Assembly: GCA_944392695.1 (NCBI GenBank)
Contig: CALXXN010000009.1
Location: 21,746-85,745, forward strand
Length of the DNA: 64,000 nucleotides
Source: an uncultured Spirochaetales bacterium
GTDB lineage: Bacteria; Spirochaetota; Spirochaetia; Sphaerochaetales; Sphaerochaetaceae
Direction of reading: 5' to 3'
A program made the translations under genes and the position numbers. The notes under the pieces were generated by a model. That model saw only the letters and a list, made by a program, of their open reading frames with translations. It was not told the origin of the DNA and did no database searches. Positions within the stretch are counted from its first letter, which is position 1. Every line of letters starts with the position of its first letter. Below, piece after piece: positions 42,259 through 51,882 of this stretch.

Positions 42259-44736
42259 ATGAAGAAGACAATGCCAAAGGAGATCCTGTACAGGAAGGAT
42301 TCCGGACGCTTCGTATATGGAGCGGATGCCGATCAGGTGGCGTTCCTTCTTGGAGGAATCGGCACGGGGAACATATCGGTGGGGTCCAGAGGAGAGCTGA
42401 AGGACTGGGAGATCTTCAATTGGCCCGGGAAGAACACCAAGTTCCCGTTCTCGTTCTTCGCGATGCGCGTGGCGGGAGAGTCGCTGGAGAAGCCAATCTG
42501 CAGGGTCCTCGAATCCCGCAGGCACCCGCCATATACGAGCAGCCATGGCTACCTGCAGAGCCAGGTGATGAACCTTCCACGCTTCGAGGATTCGGTGATG
42601 ACGTGCCGCATGCCCTTCGTCAATGTGAAGCTGCTTGATTCCGGAGTGCCTGTGGATGCTGAGATGGAGGCATTCACTCCTTTCGTCCCCCTTGATGCCG
42701 ATGCCTCGGGCATCCCTGCCTGCATCATCCGCTATCGCGTGAGGAACAGATCCGATAGGCCTTTGGATGTATCCGTCGTCGGATCGATGGCCAATGCCTG
42801 CGGATTCGAGGGATACGATGTGATAGAGAACCTGAAGCTGGCCGACAGCGTGCACAACAGCTTCGTGGAGTCCTCCTCCTACCATGGGCTCTACTACGAG
42901 CCGGATACGCTCTCGCCGGATCATCTGCGCTACGGGAACATGTCGATATTGACGACGGATCCCGACTACACGTGCAAGAGGGAGTGGTTCGACGGGCAGT
43001 GGGTCGATGGCGCCCAGGATTTCTGGGATGACTTCTCTTCCGATGGCAGGCTGGAGATGGAGACCCGCTCCGATACGATAGGATGCGAATTCGCCGAGTT
43101 CCATAAGAACTTCAGCTTCCTCGTCAGGAAGGAGAAGATTGGATCGGTAGGTGCGTGCAGGTGTCTGATGCCGGGGGAGGAGCATGTATTCGAATTCGTC
43201 ATCTCCTGGTATTTCCCCAACAGGGTGAAGGCATGGATAGAGTTCGATGAGGACTATGAGGACTTCAGGAACGGAAAGTACGGCACTGCGCGCAACTACT
43301 ATTCAACGAAGTTCGCCAACGCGCTCGAAGCCGCTGGGTACCTCATCGATAATCTCGGGTATCTCGAGGAGCAGAGCCGTGCATTCGAGAAGGCCATGTT
43401 CGAGGAGACGACGCTTCCGGATTATGTCGTGGATGCCGTCACGGCCAATATAACGGCGATGAGGAGCCAGCTGTGCTTCCGCCTCGAGGATGGCACCTTC
43501 TGCGGCTTCGAAGGCATAAGGGACTACATCGGATGCGGATACGGAAGCGTTCCACACGTGTGGAACTATGAGCAGACGGTTGCATTCCTCTTCCCAGAGC
43601 TCGAGAAGACCATGAAGAGGGTGGAGTTCCTCAAGGAGACGAACCCGGACGGCCGCATGAACACGAGGATGTTCAGCGTCTTCGAGCAGGAGCCGTATGA
43701 GATGGTCCCGGCCTGCGATGGCCAGCTGGGAGCCATTATCGGATGGTTCAGGGATTTCAGGAACACCGGCGACATCGAGTATCTGCGCTCGCTCTGGCCG
43801 AGCGTCGTGAAGTCGATCGACTATGCGATCTCCTACTGGGACAAGGATGGGGACTTCGTGCTCGATGGCCAGCAGAACACCACATACGACATCGAGTTCT
43901 ACGGCCCGAATCCGATGACGCAGATCATGTTCCTCGCCGCCCTCAGCTGCTGTGCCGAGGCCGCGAAGGTGCTTGGGGATGAAGAGCGGGCCGCCTATTA
44001 CCAGGATGGCTTCGAGAAGGGCAGGAAGAGAACCGATGAGATGCTCTTCAACGGGGAGTACTACCAGCAGCTGGCAGGGGATGATCTCGAGAAGTACCGC
44101 TACCAGTATGGCAAGGGCTGCCTCTCGGACCAGCTCTTCGGACAGTTCCTCTACTTCATGGCCGGATTCGGATTCATCCTTCCGGAAGAGCACGTGAAGA
44201 AGGCCATCAAGTCCGTCTTCGACTTCAATTTCCGCACGCAGTTCTTCGACGCCGAGAACGTGCATAGGGCATATGCGCTCAATGATGAGCAAGGGCTCGT
44301 GACCGCCACATGGCCCCGAGGAGGCCGCCCCAGGTTCCCGCTCTCATATGCCGGGGAGGTCTGGACGGGAATCGAGTATCAGGTGGCGGCAACGCTCATC
44401 TACTGCGGCTATCTCGACGAGGGCCTGACGATGGTCCACGCCATCCGCGACCGCTACGACGGATATAAGCGCAACCCGTTCAGCGAGGTGGAATCCGGCC
44501 ATCATTATGCCAGGGCGATGGCAAGCTGGGGCGTGTACAACGCGCTCACCGGATTCAGGCAGGATGCGCATGAAGGCTCCTTCTCCTTCGACCCGAAGAT
44601 CGATGCCGAGGACTTCTCGTGCTTCTTCGTCGCCGGGAATGCGTGGGGTGTATACCGCCAGAGGAAGGACGGCGAGCGGATCGAGAGGAGCGTTGAGGTG
44701 CTCCACGGTTCGCTTGATGGAATGGAACTGAAATAA
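42259..44736 (+). CDS. GH116 family glycoside hydrolase
   Basis: An 825-residue enzyme of the GBA2-like family GH116 (beta-glucosidases, beta-xylosidases, glucosylceramidases). An N-terminal beta-domain (GGIGTGNISVGSRGELKDWEI) is followed by an alpha/alpha-barrel. By family comparison the nucleophile is Glu438 (HVWNYEQ) and the acid/base Asp544 (NTTYDIEFYG). No signal peptide, so cytoplasmic. GGAGG at 42249-42253 decides for ATG 42259. First gene of the operon, followed 14 bases later by the binding protein. Substrate not certain. Confidence 0.9.
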   Translation: MKKTMPKEILYRKDSGRFVYGADADQVAFLLGGIGTGNISVGSRGELKDWEIFNWPGKNTKFPFSFFAMRVAGESLEKPICRVLESRRHPPYTSSHGYLQSQVMNLPRFEDSVMTCRMPFVNVKLLDSGVPVDAEMEAFTPFVPLDADASGIPACIIRYRVRNRSDRPLDVSVVGSMANACGFEGYDVIENLKLADSVHNSFVESSSYHGLYYEPDTLSPDHLRYGNMSILTTDPDYTCKREWFDGQWVDGAQDFWDDFSSDGRLEMETRSDTIGCEFAEFHKNFSFLVRKEKIGSVGACRCLMPGEEHVFEFVISWYFPNRVKAWIEFDEDYEDFRNGKYGTARNYYSTKFANALEAAGYLIDNLGYLEEQSRAFEKAMFEETTLPDYVVDAVTANITAMRSQLCFRLEDGTFCGFEGIRDYIGCGYGSVPHVWNYEQTVAFLFPELEKTMKRVEFLKETNPDGRMNTRMFSVFEQEPYEMVPACDGQLGAIIGWFRDFRNTGDIEYLRSLWPSVVKSIDYAISYWDKDGDFVLDGQQNTTYDIEFYGPNPMTQIMFLAALSCCAEAAKVLGDEERAAYYQDGFEKGRKRTDEMLFNGEYYQQLAGDDLEKYRYQYGKGCLSDQLFGQFLYFMAGFGFILPEEHVKKAIKSVFDFNFRTQFFDAENVHRAYALNDEQGLVTATWPRGGRPRFPLSYAGEVWTGIEYQVAATLIYCGYLDEGLTMVHAIRDRYDGYKRNPFSEVESGHHYARAMASWGVYNALTGFRQDAHEGSFSFDPKIDAEDFSCFFVAGNAWGVYRQRKDGERIERSVEVLHGSLDGMELK

Positions 44737-44750
44737 AAAGGAGATATATC

Positions 44751-46031
44751 ATGAAGAAATTGGCTTCAATCCTAATCGTCATGCTTGCTTCATTCGCTTT
44801 GCTTGCGACGGGTTCTTCCGAATCCTCCAGCGACGGCAGGGTGACGATCACGATTGGCGAGCATGTCGCCAATATCGAAACGCAGTCGCCTCATGTGGCG
44901 AAGATCATCTCCGGCTTCCTCGCTGAGAACCCGGACGTGGATATCCAGGTCAGCGGGTCGGAGGTCTCGGAGCATCTCACGAAGATGAGGCTTGCTGCCC
45001 AGAACGATTCGCTTCCTGACATCATCTGGCTTGAGCAGCCGATCGCAAAGGAGATGGCCGCTGCCGGATACCTTCATGACATGACGGATGATCTCGAATC
45101 ATATGGGATAAACGATTCCCTCCTTCCCGGCCTCGTGCATTCCTGCACCGTCGATGGCCGCGACTATGGACTGCCTTCGGAGATCATGATGGTCGGCTTC
45201 TTCTACAATAAGACGATGTTCGATGAGCTCGGGCTGTCCGAGCCCGAGACCTTCGATGAATTCATCTCCGTGATCGATTCCATCCACGCTGCAGGCATCA
45301 CACCGATCGCCATCGGCGCAAGATCGAACTACAGCGTCTGGGCGTTCCAGTCCATGCTTACGAGATATGGGTTCTTCGAGAAGCTTCCTGCCCTCGAGAG
45401 CGGAGAGCTCTCATGGGTGAACGATGACTTCATCCACTTCTTCGAGAAGGTTGCGACGATGCGCGACCACCACGCATTCAGCACCAATGTGGCCACGCAG
45501 GACTACTTCGAGGCAAAGGAGATCTTCCTTGCTGGAAACGCCGCGATATTCAACAGCGGAGCCTGGGACATCGCAGCATTCGAGGCAAGCCCGATCGCGC
45601 ATGAGATGGGATTCTTCTGGGGCCCGACGTTCACCGATGGAGTTGGTGACCAGAGGATAGCCATCAAGACCTCCGGAGGCGTCTACTGCATCTCCGAGAA
45701 GGCGGCCAAGGATCCGGCGAAGCTCGATGCGATCATGCGCTTCTTCTCATACTACTACGGTGAGCCGGGAACGAAGATCATCGCCGAGGAGACGTTCGCA
45801 CTTCCTACATCAAGGTACGATGGCCAGATCGATGAATCGCAGCACCCCGTGCTCAGCGAGATGATCAAGAAGCTCAACGATGACTGGGCGAGCACGAAGG
45901 AGCCGTTCAGCAGCCTTTCGACGAATGTCGGAAACACGCTGTTCGATGCCATCTTCGGCGTCATCAATGGAATATATACGCCTGAGCAGGCCTGCCAGGT
46001 CGTAGAGGATGCAATGGCGCTCGAACGCTAG
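44751..46031 (+). CDS. Sugar ABC transporter solute-binding protein
   Basis: A 426-residue family 1 binding protein with signal peptide (MKKLASILIVMLASFALLAT) and no lipobox Cys; mature start near GSSESSSDG. Typical segments: LAAQNDSLPDIIWLEQP, ETFDEFISVIDSI and KEIFLAGNAAIFNSGAWDI. Predicted periplasmic receptor of the importer encoded by the next two genes. An intercistronic hairpin follows, as often seen after binding-protein genes. Confidence 0.94.
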   Translation: MKKLASILIVMLASFALLATGSSESSSDGRVTITIGEHVANIETQSPHVAKIISGFLAENPDVDIQVSGSEVSEHLTKMRLAAQNDSLPDIIWLEQPIAKEMAAAGYLHDMTDDLESYGINDSLLPGLVHSCTVDGRDYGLPSEIMMVGFFYNKTMFDELGLSEPETFDEFISVIDSIHAAGITPIAIGARSNYSVWAFQSMLTRYGFFEKLPALESGELSWVNDDFIHFFEKVATMRDHHAFSTNVATQDYFEAKEIFLAGNAAIFNSGAWDIAAFEASPIAHEMGFFWGPTFTDGVGDQRIAIKTSGGVYCISEKAAKDPAKLDAIMRFFSYYYGEPGTKIIAEETFALPTSRYDGQIDESQHPVLSEMIKKLNDDWASTKEPFSSLSTNVGNTLFDAIFGVINGIYTPEQACQVVEDAMALER

Positions 46032-46042
46032 CCATCGCGATA

Positions 46043-46066
46043 TGCAGGGCCCATTGCGGCCCTGCA
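46043..46066 (+). terminator. Intercistronic hairpin after the binding-protein gene
   Basis: TGCAGGGCC-6 bases-GGCCCTGCA, perfect 9-bp stem without T tract, 11 bases after the stop. Probably stabilises the binding-protein message or attenuates the permeases. Confidence 0.6.
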
Positions 46067-46082
46067 ATGGAGAATCGGGATC

Positions 46083-46970
46083 ATGAACCAGCTCAGATGC
46101 CCATCAAGGACAAAGATCATACTGCTTGCGCCGACGATGATCATGTACATCGTCTTCCTCGTCATGCCGCTGTTCATAGCAGTCAGATACAGCTTCACGG
46201 ATTTCTCCGGCATAGGCAAAGCCGTCTTCTCCGGAGTGGACAACTACATGAAGCTTGCGGAGGATCGTCTGTTCCTCGTGTCGCTGAAGAATACGATGAT
46301 CATCATGGGGCTTTCCGGAGTCGGTCTCCTCGTCGGATCGTTCATCGTCGCCCTCGTCCTCAACGAGGACTTCCCTGGCAACACGCTGTCGAAGGCGATG
46401 ATATTCGCGCCGTATGTCATCGCACCGATAATCGTCGGGCTCATATGGGGCTTCATCCTCAATCCCGAGTATGGACTGATCAATTCCGTGCTCAGGAAGC
46501 TTGGGCTGGAATCGCTGTGCATCGAGTGGATAGGCGGGACGAAATGGACGCCCGTGGCTGTCTCGATGGTATTCTTCTGGCAGCTCCTGGGATTCCATGC
46601 CACCATCTTCCTTGCCGGCATAAAGACGATTCCGGGCGACCTGTATGAAGCTGCATTGATCGATGGCTGCTCGCGCTCCCGTTCCGTATTCCTGATCACG
46701 ATTCCGCTGCTGAAGGAGACGATCATCATGAATGTCATCCTGATCATAACCGGCGTATTCAAGATCTATGAGCTGGTTGTCCAGCTGACAGGCGGCGGGC
46801 CCAATCATCTCTCCGATACCTTGGTGTCGTACATGTACTACGTTGTCTTCACATCATCGCGCTATGGCTATGGCATGGCCATCGCCGTCTTCATCCTCGT
46901 GATATCCATGTGCGTCTCGTTCTTCTATCTGAGGATCTCCAGGAATAGGGGAAAGGAGGCTGCATCATGA
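46083..46970 (+). CDS. Sugar ABC transporter permease, MalF/UgpA type
   Basis: A 295-residue inner-membrane permease with six predicted helices and the EAA loop YEAALIDGCSRSRSVFLITIP at about residues 195-215; LTGGGPN is another family motif. GGAG lies about ten bases before ATG 46083. The stop overlaps the next permease start as ATGA. Confidence 0.94.
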   Translation: MNQLRCPSRTKIILLAPTMIMYIVFLVMPLFIAVRYSFTDFSGIGKAVFSGVDNYMKLAEDRLFLVSLKNTMIIMGLSGVGLLVGSFIVALVLNEDFPGNTLSKAMIFAPYVIAPIIVGLIWGFILNPEYGLINSVLRKLGLESLCIEWIGGTKWTPVAVSMVFFWQLLGFHATIFLAGIKTIPGDLYEAALIDGCSRSRSVFLITIPLLKETIIMNVILIITGVFKIYELVVQLTGGGPNHLSDTLVSYMYYVVFTSSRYGYGMAIAVFILVISMCVSFFYLRISRNRGKEAAS

Positions 46971-47803
46971 AGCGCAGTTGCATTTCCTGGATCATGTTCG
47001 GTGCTCTCGTCGTCTTGATTACCGTTCTTGCCGTGATCCCCTTCGTCTGGACCATACTGCTGTCCTTCAAGGACAACAGCCAGATTGTGAACGATCCGAT
47101 GGGGCTTCCCGCCTCATTCGACTTCTTCAACTACCGCAAGGCGCTGGATGTCCTGGACATCGGCAGGATGTATGCCAATACGATCATGCTTGCCGCCGCT
47201 TCGACAGCAGCGGGCGTGCTGATCACGTTCATGAGCTCATATGCCATCGCCAGGCTCTCATTCCGCATCAAGAGCCTTCCCGATAAGCTCTTCCTATTCC
47301 TGATCATAGGGCTTGCGGTTCCTGTCTACATCCTCCTCTTCCCGATCTACAGGATCAATGTGAAGCTGCATATCCTGGGGACGTTCATTGGACTGATCCT
47401 TCCGTATATTGCGATCAACATTTCATTCAATACGCTGCTTTTCGTGGGATTCCTGCGGGAATTCCCCCTGGAGCTGGAAGAAGCCGCGACGATCGATGGC
47501 TGCAATACCGCGCAGACGATGTTCCGCATCGTGGCACCGGTGATGAAGCCCACGTTCGTGACGGTCGTGCTCTTCAATGCGATATACATCTTCAATGAGT
47601 TCCCGTTCGCCTCGACGTTCCTCTCGGATTCGAGGAAGTATACCCTTTCGCTTATGACATCGATGTTCCGCGGCCAGTATTCCATGGATTATGGCGCCAT
47701 CATAGCGGCAAGCATAATGATGATCATACCTGAGCTGATCTTCTACGCGATCTTCCAGCGCAGGATAATAAGCGGAATGACCGCCGGCGCGGTCAAGGAG
47801 TGA
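46967..47803 (+). CDS. Sugar ABC transporter permease, MalG/UgpE type
   Basis: A 278-residue permease with six helices and EAA loop LEEAATIDGCNTAQTMFRIVA; C-terminus GMTAGAVKE typical for the MalG branch. Overlaps the preceding permease by four bases, and its last codons contain the AAGGAG ribosome site of the GH32 gene. No ATPase gene follows, so an ATPase from elsewhere (for example 9548-10693) must energise the importer. Confidence 0.94.
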   Translation: MKRSCISWIMFGALVVLITVLAVIPFVWTILLSFKDNSQIVNDPMGLPASFDFFNYRKALDVLDIGRMYANTIMLAAASTAAGVLITFMSSYAIARLSFRIKSLPDKLFLFLIIGLAVPVYILLFPIYRINVKLHILGTFIGLILPYIAINISFNTLLFVGFLREFPLELEEAATIDGCNTAQTMFRIVAPVMKPTFVTVVLFNAIYIFNEFPFASTFLSDSRKYTLSLMTSMFRGQYSMDYGAIIAASIMMIIPELIFYAIFQRRIISGMTAGAVKE

Positions 47804-47805
47804 GC

Positions 47806-49173
47806 ATGGACTTCAGACCGAGGATGCATTTCTCTCCCGAGAGGGGATGGATCAACGATCCGAATGGATTGATCCACTTCAAGGGCATGTATCATCTCTT
47901 CTTCCAGTTCAATCCATATTCCACCAGATGGGGGATGATGCACTGGGGGCATGCGGTGAGCCGCGATATGATCAATTGGCAGGTGCTTCCGATCGCCCTG
48001 ACCCCCAGCGAGGAGTATGAGCTGGATGAGAAGGGCGGATGCTTCTCAGGCAGCGCCATCGAGAAGGATGGCAGGCTGTACCTCTTCTATACGGGATCGG
48101 TCATCAGGGATGGACGGACCATCCAGACCCAGAACATGGCATTCTCCGATGATGGGATCCATTTCGAGAAGCATCCGGGCAATCCGATCATATCCGAATT
48201 GCCCCCTGGATCGTCGGATCATTTCAGGGATCCCAAGGTATTCCGCTATGGCGGCACATACTTCATGGTCACTGGATGCTCGATCGATGGCGATGCCGCC
48301 GTCTTCCTATTCGCCTCGGATGACCTGGTGGATTGGGGTTTCAGATCCGTGCTCTTCAGGGGCGATCATCGCCACGGCACGCTGATGGAATGCCCCGACC
48401 TATTCAGGCTCGGCAGCAAGTGGATCCTCACCGGATCGCCGGAGCACCATCCGGAGGGGATCAGGTCGCTGGTGCTCATCGGGGACTTCGATGCCGATTC
48501 CGGTCGATTCATCGAGCAGGGGTACATGCCCGCGGATTATGGCTATGAGCATTATGCGGCGCAGAGCTTCGAGTCCCCTGACGGAAGGCGCATCTCATTC
48601 GCATGGATGAATGAGTGGGAGTGGATGTCCACGTTCGCAGGATTCAGCAAAGGCCCGGACGATGATTGGTGCGGATGCCTGACGATGCCACGGGAATTCT
48701 CGCTTATCGATGGTTCGCTGAGGATGCATCCGGCCAAGGAAGCCACAGGACGGTTCAGGGATGGCTGGTTCAGCCGCATCCTCGAGCTTTCGCCGGATGC
48801 CCATAGGATCGATCTCCCCGATGGCTGCTGGGGCATTGAGGTTCGTTATTCCGAAAGCAGGATGCGGAGCAGCGATCTCATGCTGGATATTGTCGATTCC
48901 TCGGGCTTCCTGGCAACGATGGACCTCAATCCGGAAAGGGGATATGCCACGATAGGGTGCAGGGGCAGGGGGCCTTGCGTCATCCCCATTTCCCGCCATG
49001 CGGAGCATAGCCTATCCGTGTTCTTCGATCATTGCGCGCTCGAGGTGTTCATCGATGGCGGCGAGAGATGCGCCTCATTCATGGTGTATCCCTCTTCGGA
49101 GGATCTTAAGCTTGAGGCGCGGACGCCGCAGAAGACGGCTTCTGCCGATATCGCGATAAGGAGTCTGCAATGA
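47806..49173 (+). CDS. GH32 beta-fructosidase (sucrose-6-phosphate hydrolase/invertase type)
   Basis: A 455-residue cytoplasmic glycosidase releasing terminal beta-fructose. The five-bladed propeller motifs are clear: WINDPNG (nucleophile Asp18), FQFNP, FSGSA, FRDPK (transition-state Asp) and ECPDL (acid/base Glu). A C-terminal beta-sandwich follows (FFDHCALEVFIDGG). ATG 47806 has AAGGAG five bases upstream and overlaps the permease end. With a kinase next, free fructose from sucrose or fructosides is the likely product. Confidence 0.94.
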   Translation: MDFRPRMHFSPERGWINDPNGLIHFKGMYHLFFQFNPYSTRWGMMHWGHAVSRDMINWQVLPIALTPSEEYELDEKGGCFSGSAIEKDGRLYLFYTGSVIRDGRTIQTQNMAFSDDGIHFEKHPGNPIISELPPGSSDHFRDPKVFRYGGTYFMVTGCSIDGDAAVFLFASDDLVDWGFRSVLFRGDHRHGTLMECPDLFRLGSKWILTGSPEHHPEGIRSLVLIGDFDADSGRFIEQGYMPADYGYEHYAAQSFESPDGRRISFAWMNEWEWMSTFAGFSKGPDDDWCGCLTMPREFSLIDGSLRMHPAKEATGRFRDGWFSRILELSPDAHRIDLPDGCWGIEVRYSESRMRSSDLMLDIVDSSGFLATMDLNPERGYATIGCRGRGPCVIPISRHAEHSLSVFFDHCALEVFIDGGERCASFMVYPSSEDLKLEARTPQKTASADIAIRSLQ

Positions 49174-50045
49174 AGGTTCTTTCGTTCGGCGAGGTGCTTT
49201 TCGACATCTCCGAGGATTCCTGCACCCTGGGAGGCGCGCCGCTCAATGTGCTGGGGCATATCTCCCGCCTTGGAGGACATGGCGCGATCGTTACAGCGGT
49301 AGGGCGCGATCCCCTTGGATCCAAGGCCCTGTCGGCGATGGAGGAGCTTGGCATCGATGCCAGATATGCTTCCGTCGTCGCTGCCGAGACCGGCAAGGCA
49401 TTCGTGAAGCTTTCGGATGGCATACCATCCTACTCATTCAATGATGGCTGCGCATGGGATCGCATCGCGCTTTCCGATGACCAGAAGCGCACGATCTCGA
49501 AGGAGCATTTCGATGCGTTCGTCTTCGGGACGCTTGCCCAGCGTTCGCCTTTGTCCCGAACGACGCTGGAATGGCTTCTCGACAATGTCGTGGCGGATGA
49601 GGTCTTCCTCGATCTGAATCTCCGCCTCGGCTTCCATACCGAGAAGATCATACTCAGCAGCATCGGGAGGTCCACGATCCTGAAGATGAACGACGATGAG
49701 CTGAGATTCATGTCGTCGTTGATGGGAATCGCGGAGGGGAAGGCTATCGATCATCTGCTTACGGAATATCCCAGGCTGCGCTTCATCATCCTCACATGCG
49801 GCAAGGATGGATCGCATCTCATTTCCAGGAATGGAGGATTCCATGCCCCTGCAGGGAATGCCAAGGCCGTGGATACCGTTGGCGCTGGAGACAGCCTTTC
49901 CGCGGGCTTCCTGCATTTCCTCCATAGCGGGGCGGCGCCGGAGGAGGCCCTTTCGAAGGCGAGCCTTCTTGCGGATTACGTCGTGCAGAAGCATGGCGCC
50001 ATCCCGGAGTATTCGCAGGAACTAGTCCGGGATCTTGGGCTGTAG
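49170..50045 (+). CDS. PfkB family carbohydrate kinase (probable fructokinase)
   Basis: A 291-residue ribokinase-fold kinase. N-terminal GGAPLNVLGHISRLGG (PfkB signature 1) and C-terminal DTVGAGDSLSAGF (signature 2 with the catalytic Asp and anion hole). Directly after a GH32 gene with ATGA overlap, which points to phosphorylation of fructose to fructose 6-phosphate. Last gene of the operon; I see no strong terminator behind it. Confidence 0.92.
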   Translation: MKVLSFGEVLFDISEDSCTLGGAPLNVLGHISRLGGHGAIVTAVGRDPLGSKALSAMEELGIDARYASVVAAETGKAFVKLSDGIPSYSFNDGCAWDRIALSDDQKRTISKEHFDAFVFGTLAQRSPLSRTTLEWLLDNVVADEVFLDLNLRLGFHTEKIILSSIGRSTILKMNDDELRFMSSLMGIAEGKAIDHLLTEYPRLRFIILTCGKDGSHLISRNGGFHAPAGNAKAVDTVGAGDSLSAGFLHFLHSGAAPEEALSKASLLADYVVQKHGAIPEYSQELVRDLGL

Positions 50046-50199
50046 ATTCCGGCATGATCGTCCATCGAGGCGTCGAAAGATGTATCATTCTACTCCAATC
50101 GATAGATTTTGAAAGCGGAAAAGGGGCATTGCCGTCCATGTCCGAATCAGGATCACCATTGCGACGACGTTGCCCATGAAAAGAGGGGAGGATGAACGG

Positions 50200-50526
50200 A
50201 TGAGCTTCTCGATGAATCTCTATTACAAGGGCGGGAATGGAAGTGCGAGAGCCTTTGCCCAGGAGATGGTCTCAAGCGGAATCGTCGACAAAATAAGACG
50301 CATGGACGGCTGCCTGAGGTATGAATACTTCGTCAGCCTGTCCGATCCCGAGATGGTCCTCCTCATCGACACCTGGAGGGATCAGAAGGCGCTGGATGAA
50401 TACCACTCATCTCCTTTGATGGGTGTTGTCGCGAGGCTGAGGGAGAAGTACGATCTCCACATGAAGGCGGAGCGCTACACCGAGAACTGTATGCCGGATG
50501 GAGACCGGCCGTTTCTCAGGATATAG
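50200..50526 (+). CDS. ABM-domain protein (antibiotic biosynthesis monooxygenase-like)
   Basis: A 108-residue dimeric ferredoxin-like fold protein. The pattern RYEYFVSLSDPEMVLLIDTW followed by EYHSSPLM and a helix is the usual ABM/YgiN signature. Such proteins act on quinones or small aromatics, or have no proven activity. ATG 50200 follows GGGGAGG at 50186-50192; earlier in-frame starts lack support. Stands between the sugar operon and a TnpB element. Confidence 0.75.
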   Translation: MSFSMNLYYKGGNGSARAFAQEMVSSGIVDKIRRMDGCLRYEYFVSLSDPEMVLLIDTWRDQKALDEYHSSPLMGVVARLREKYDLHMKAERYTENCMPDGDRPFLRI

Positions 50527-50541
50527 AAGATTCGCAGATAA

Positions 50542-50610
50542 CCCCTATGCTCGCATAGGGGCTGAATGCGGAGGATTCTGAGTGATTTTCGTATAGCAAA
50601 GCTATACGAA
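50542..50610. repeat. Left-end hairpins of the TnpB element
   Basis: Two perfect hairpins: CCCCTATG-CTCG-CATAGGGG (50542-50561) and TTCGTATAGC-AAA-GCTATACGAA (50588-50610). IS200/IS605-type ends carry such subterminal hairpins; the second is closest to tnpB. Confidence 0.65.
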
Positions 50611-50637
50611 CCCTCTGGGCTGTGGTAGAATGTGCCC

Positions 50638-51879
50638 ATGTTGAGGGCGTACCGCTACAGACTCTACCCGACAGACGACCAGAGACGGCAGATGACACGC
50701 ATCGTCGGCTGCTGCCGCTTCACCTGGAACCGGCTTCTGGAATACTGCGGCAAGTCCTATGAGAGGAGGAAGGAGAGCCATACGGCATTCGACCTCAACA
50801 ACTTCATCGCCCATACCCTCAAGCCCGCCTATCCATGGCTCGCGGATGCTCCTGCCCAGACGCTGCAGTGCGTGTCGGCAGACCTCACATCAGCCTTCAA
50901 GGCCTTCTTCCGCAAGGATGCGGCTTATCCCCGGTTCAAGACGAAGCACCGCTCGAAGAAGAGCTTCAGGATCCCGTAGAAGGGCAAGGTTGATGTTGAG
51001 GACAGCCGCATTTATGTACAAGGCATCGGCTGGGTTGAGGCGGTGATACACAGGAAGCCTGTAGGCAGGCTCAGGAACATCACGGTGACTGTGGACCCAT
51101 CAGGAAGCGCATATGCCTCATGCCTCTTCGATGACAGCCTGGAAGCTCCCGTCCATGAACTGTCGGAAAAGCCCAAGGTAATCGGCATCGACCTCAACCT
51201 TGAGCGCCTCGCGGTCTGCTCGGACGGGACTGAGCATGGTAATCCACATGCTCTGAAGCAGCATGAGAAGAAGCTGAAGCACAAGCAGAAGCTCCTGTCA
51301 AAGAAGTGCAAGGGTTCGAAGAACTGGAAGAAACTCAAACATGATATAGCGGTGCTCCATGAGAAGATCGCCGACATCAGGAATGACAGCATACACAAGA
51401 TGACGAAGAGGATCGTCTGCGACAGCCAAGCAGATGTCATCGTCATCGAGGACCTTAACGTGTCCGGAATGATGAGGAACCATAAGCTCTCGAAGCACGT
51501 GCAGGACGCGTCGTTCTACGAGGTCAGAAGGCAGCTTGGATACAAGTGCCTCTGGTACGGGAAGACGCTGGTCATTGCAGACAGGTTCTTCGCATCGTCG
51601 AGGACATGCAGCAACTGTGGCTGGCACAACGACGGGCTCACGCTTGGTGACAGACAGTGGGAGTGCCCCGTGTGCCATACCCGACATGATCGGGACCGCA
51701 ATGTGGCCCTGAATCTGGAATCCTTTGGCCTGAAGGCCCTAGCCGGGGACGCCGGCGAAGTGAAGCCTCTGGAGATGCCCTCTGTGGACGACCGTGCGGC
51801 GACGCACCTGAGAAGCATGGCATCCGTGAAGGAGGAAAAGGGCCATGGATACTCCATGGAAGCCTCTAGGCTCGCCTAG
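50638..51879 (+). pseudogene. tnpB: TnpB RNA-guided endonuclease, interrupted by a TAG codon
   Basis: One frame of 414 codons with a single stop, TAG at 50977-50979, within FRIP-stop-KGKV where relatives usually have Gln; CAG to TAG would explain it. Otherwise intact: N-terminal helix-turn-helix (YRYRLYPTDDQ), RuvC residues in GIDLNLERLAV, VIVIEDLNVSGM and RDRNVALNL, and zinc ribbon CSNC...CPVC. Start ATG 50638. Active TnpB cuts DNA guided by RNA from the right end. Either a recent nonsense mutation or, less likely, suppressed. Confidence 0.88.
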
Positions 51880-51882
51880 AGG
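51863..51882 (+). repeat. Right-end hairpin of the TnpB element
   Basis: CCTCTAGG-CTCG-CCTAGAGG, perfect, with the tnpB stop codon inside its 3' arm. In TnpB systems the guide RNA scaffold includes this 3' region and the guide comes from the bases just beyond. Confidence 0.65.

Noticed and set aside
43303..44292. Long minus-strand open frame of 329 codons
   Set aside because: Antisense shadow of the GH116 gene, a result of GC-rich codon positions.
50046..50199. Extension of the ABM-domain gene to TTG 50170
   Set aside because: The ribosome site GGGGAGG fits ATG 50200 and the upstream residues are not part of the domain.
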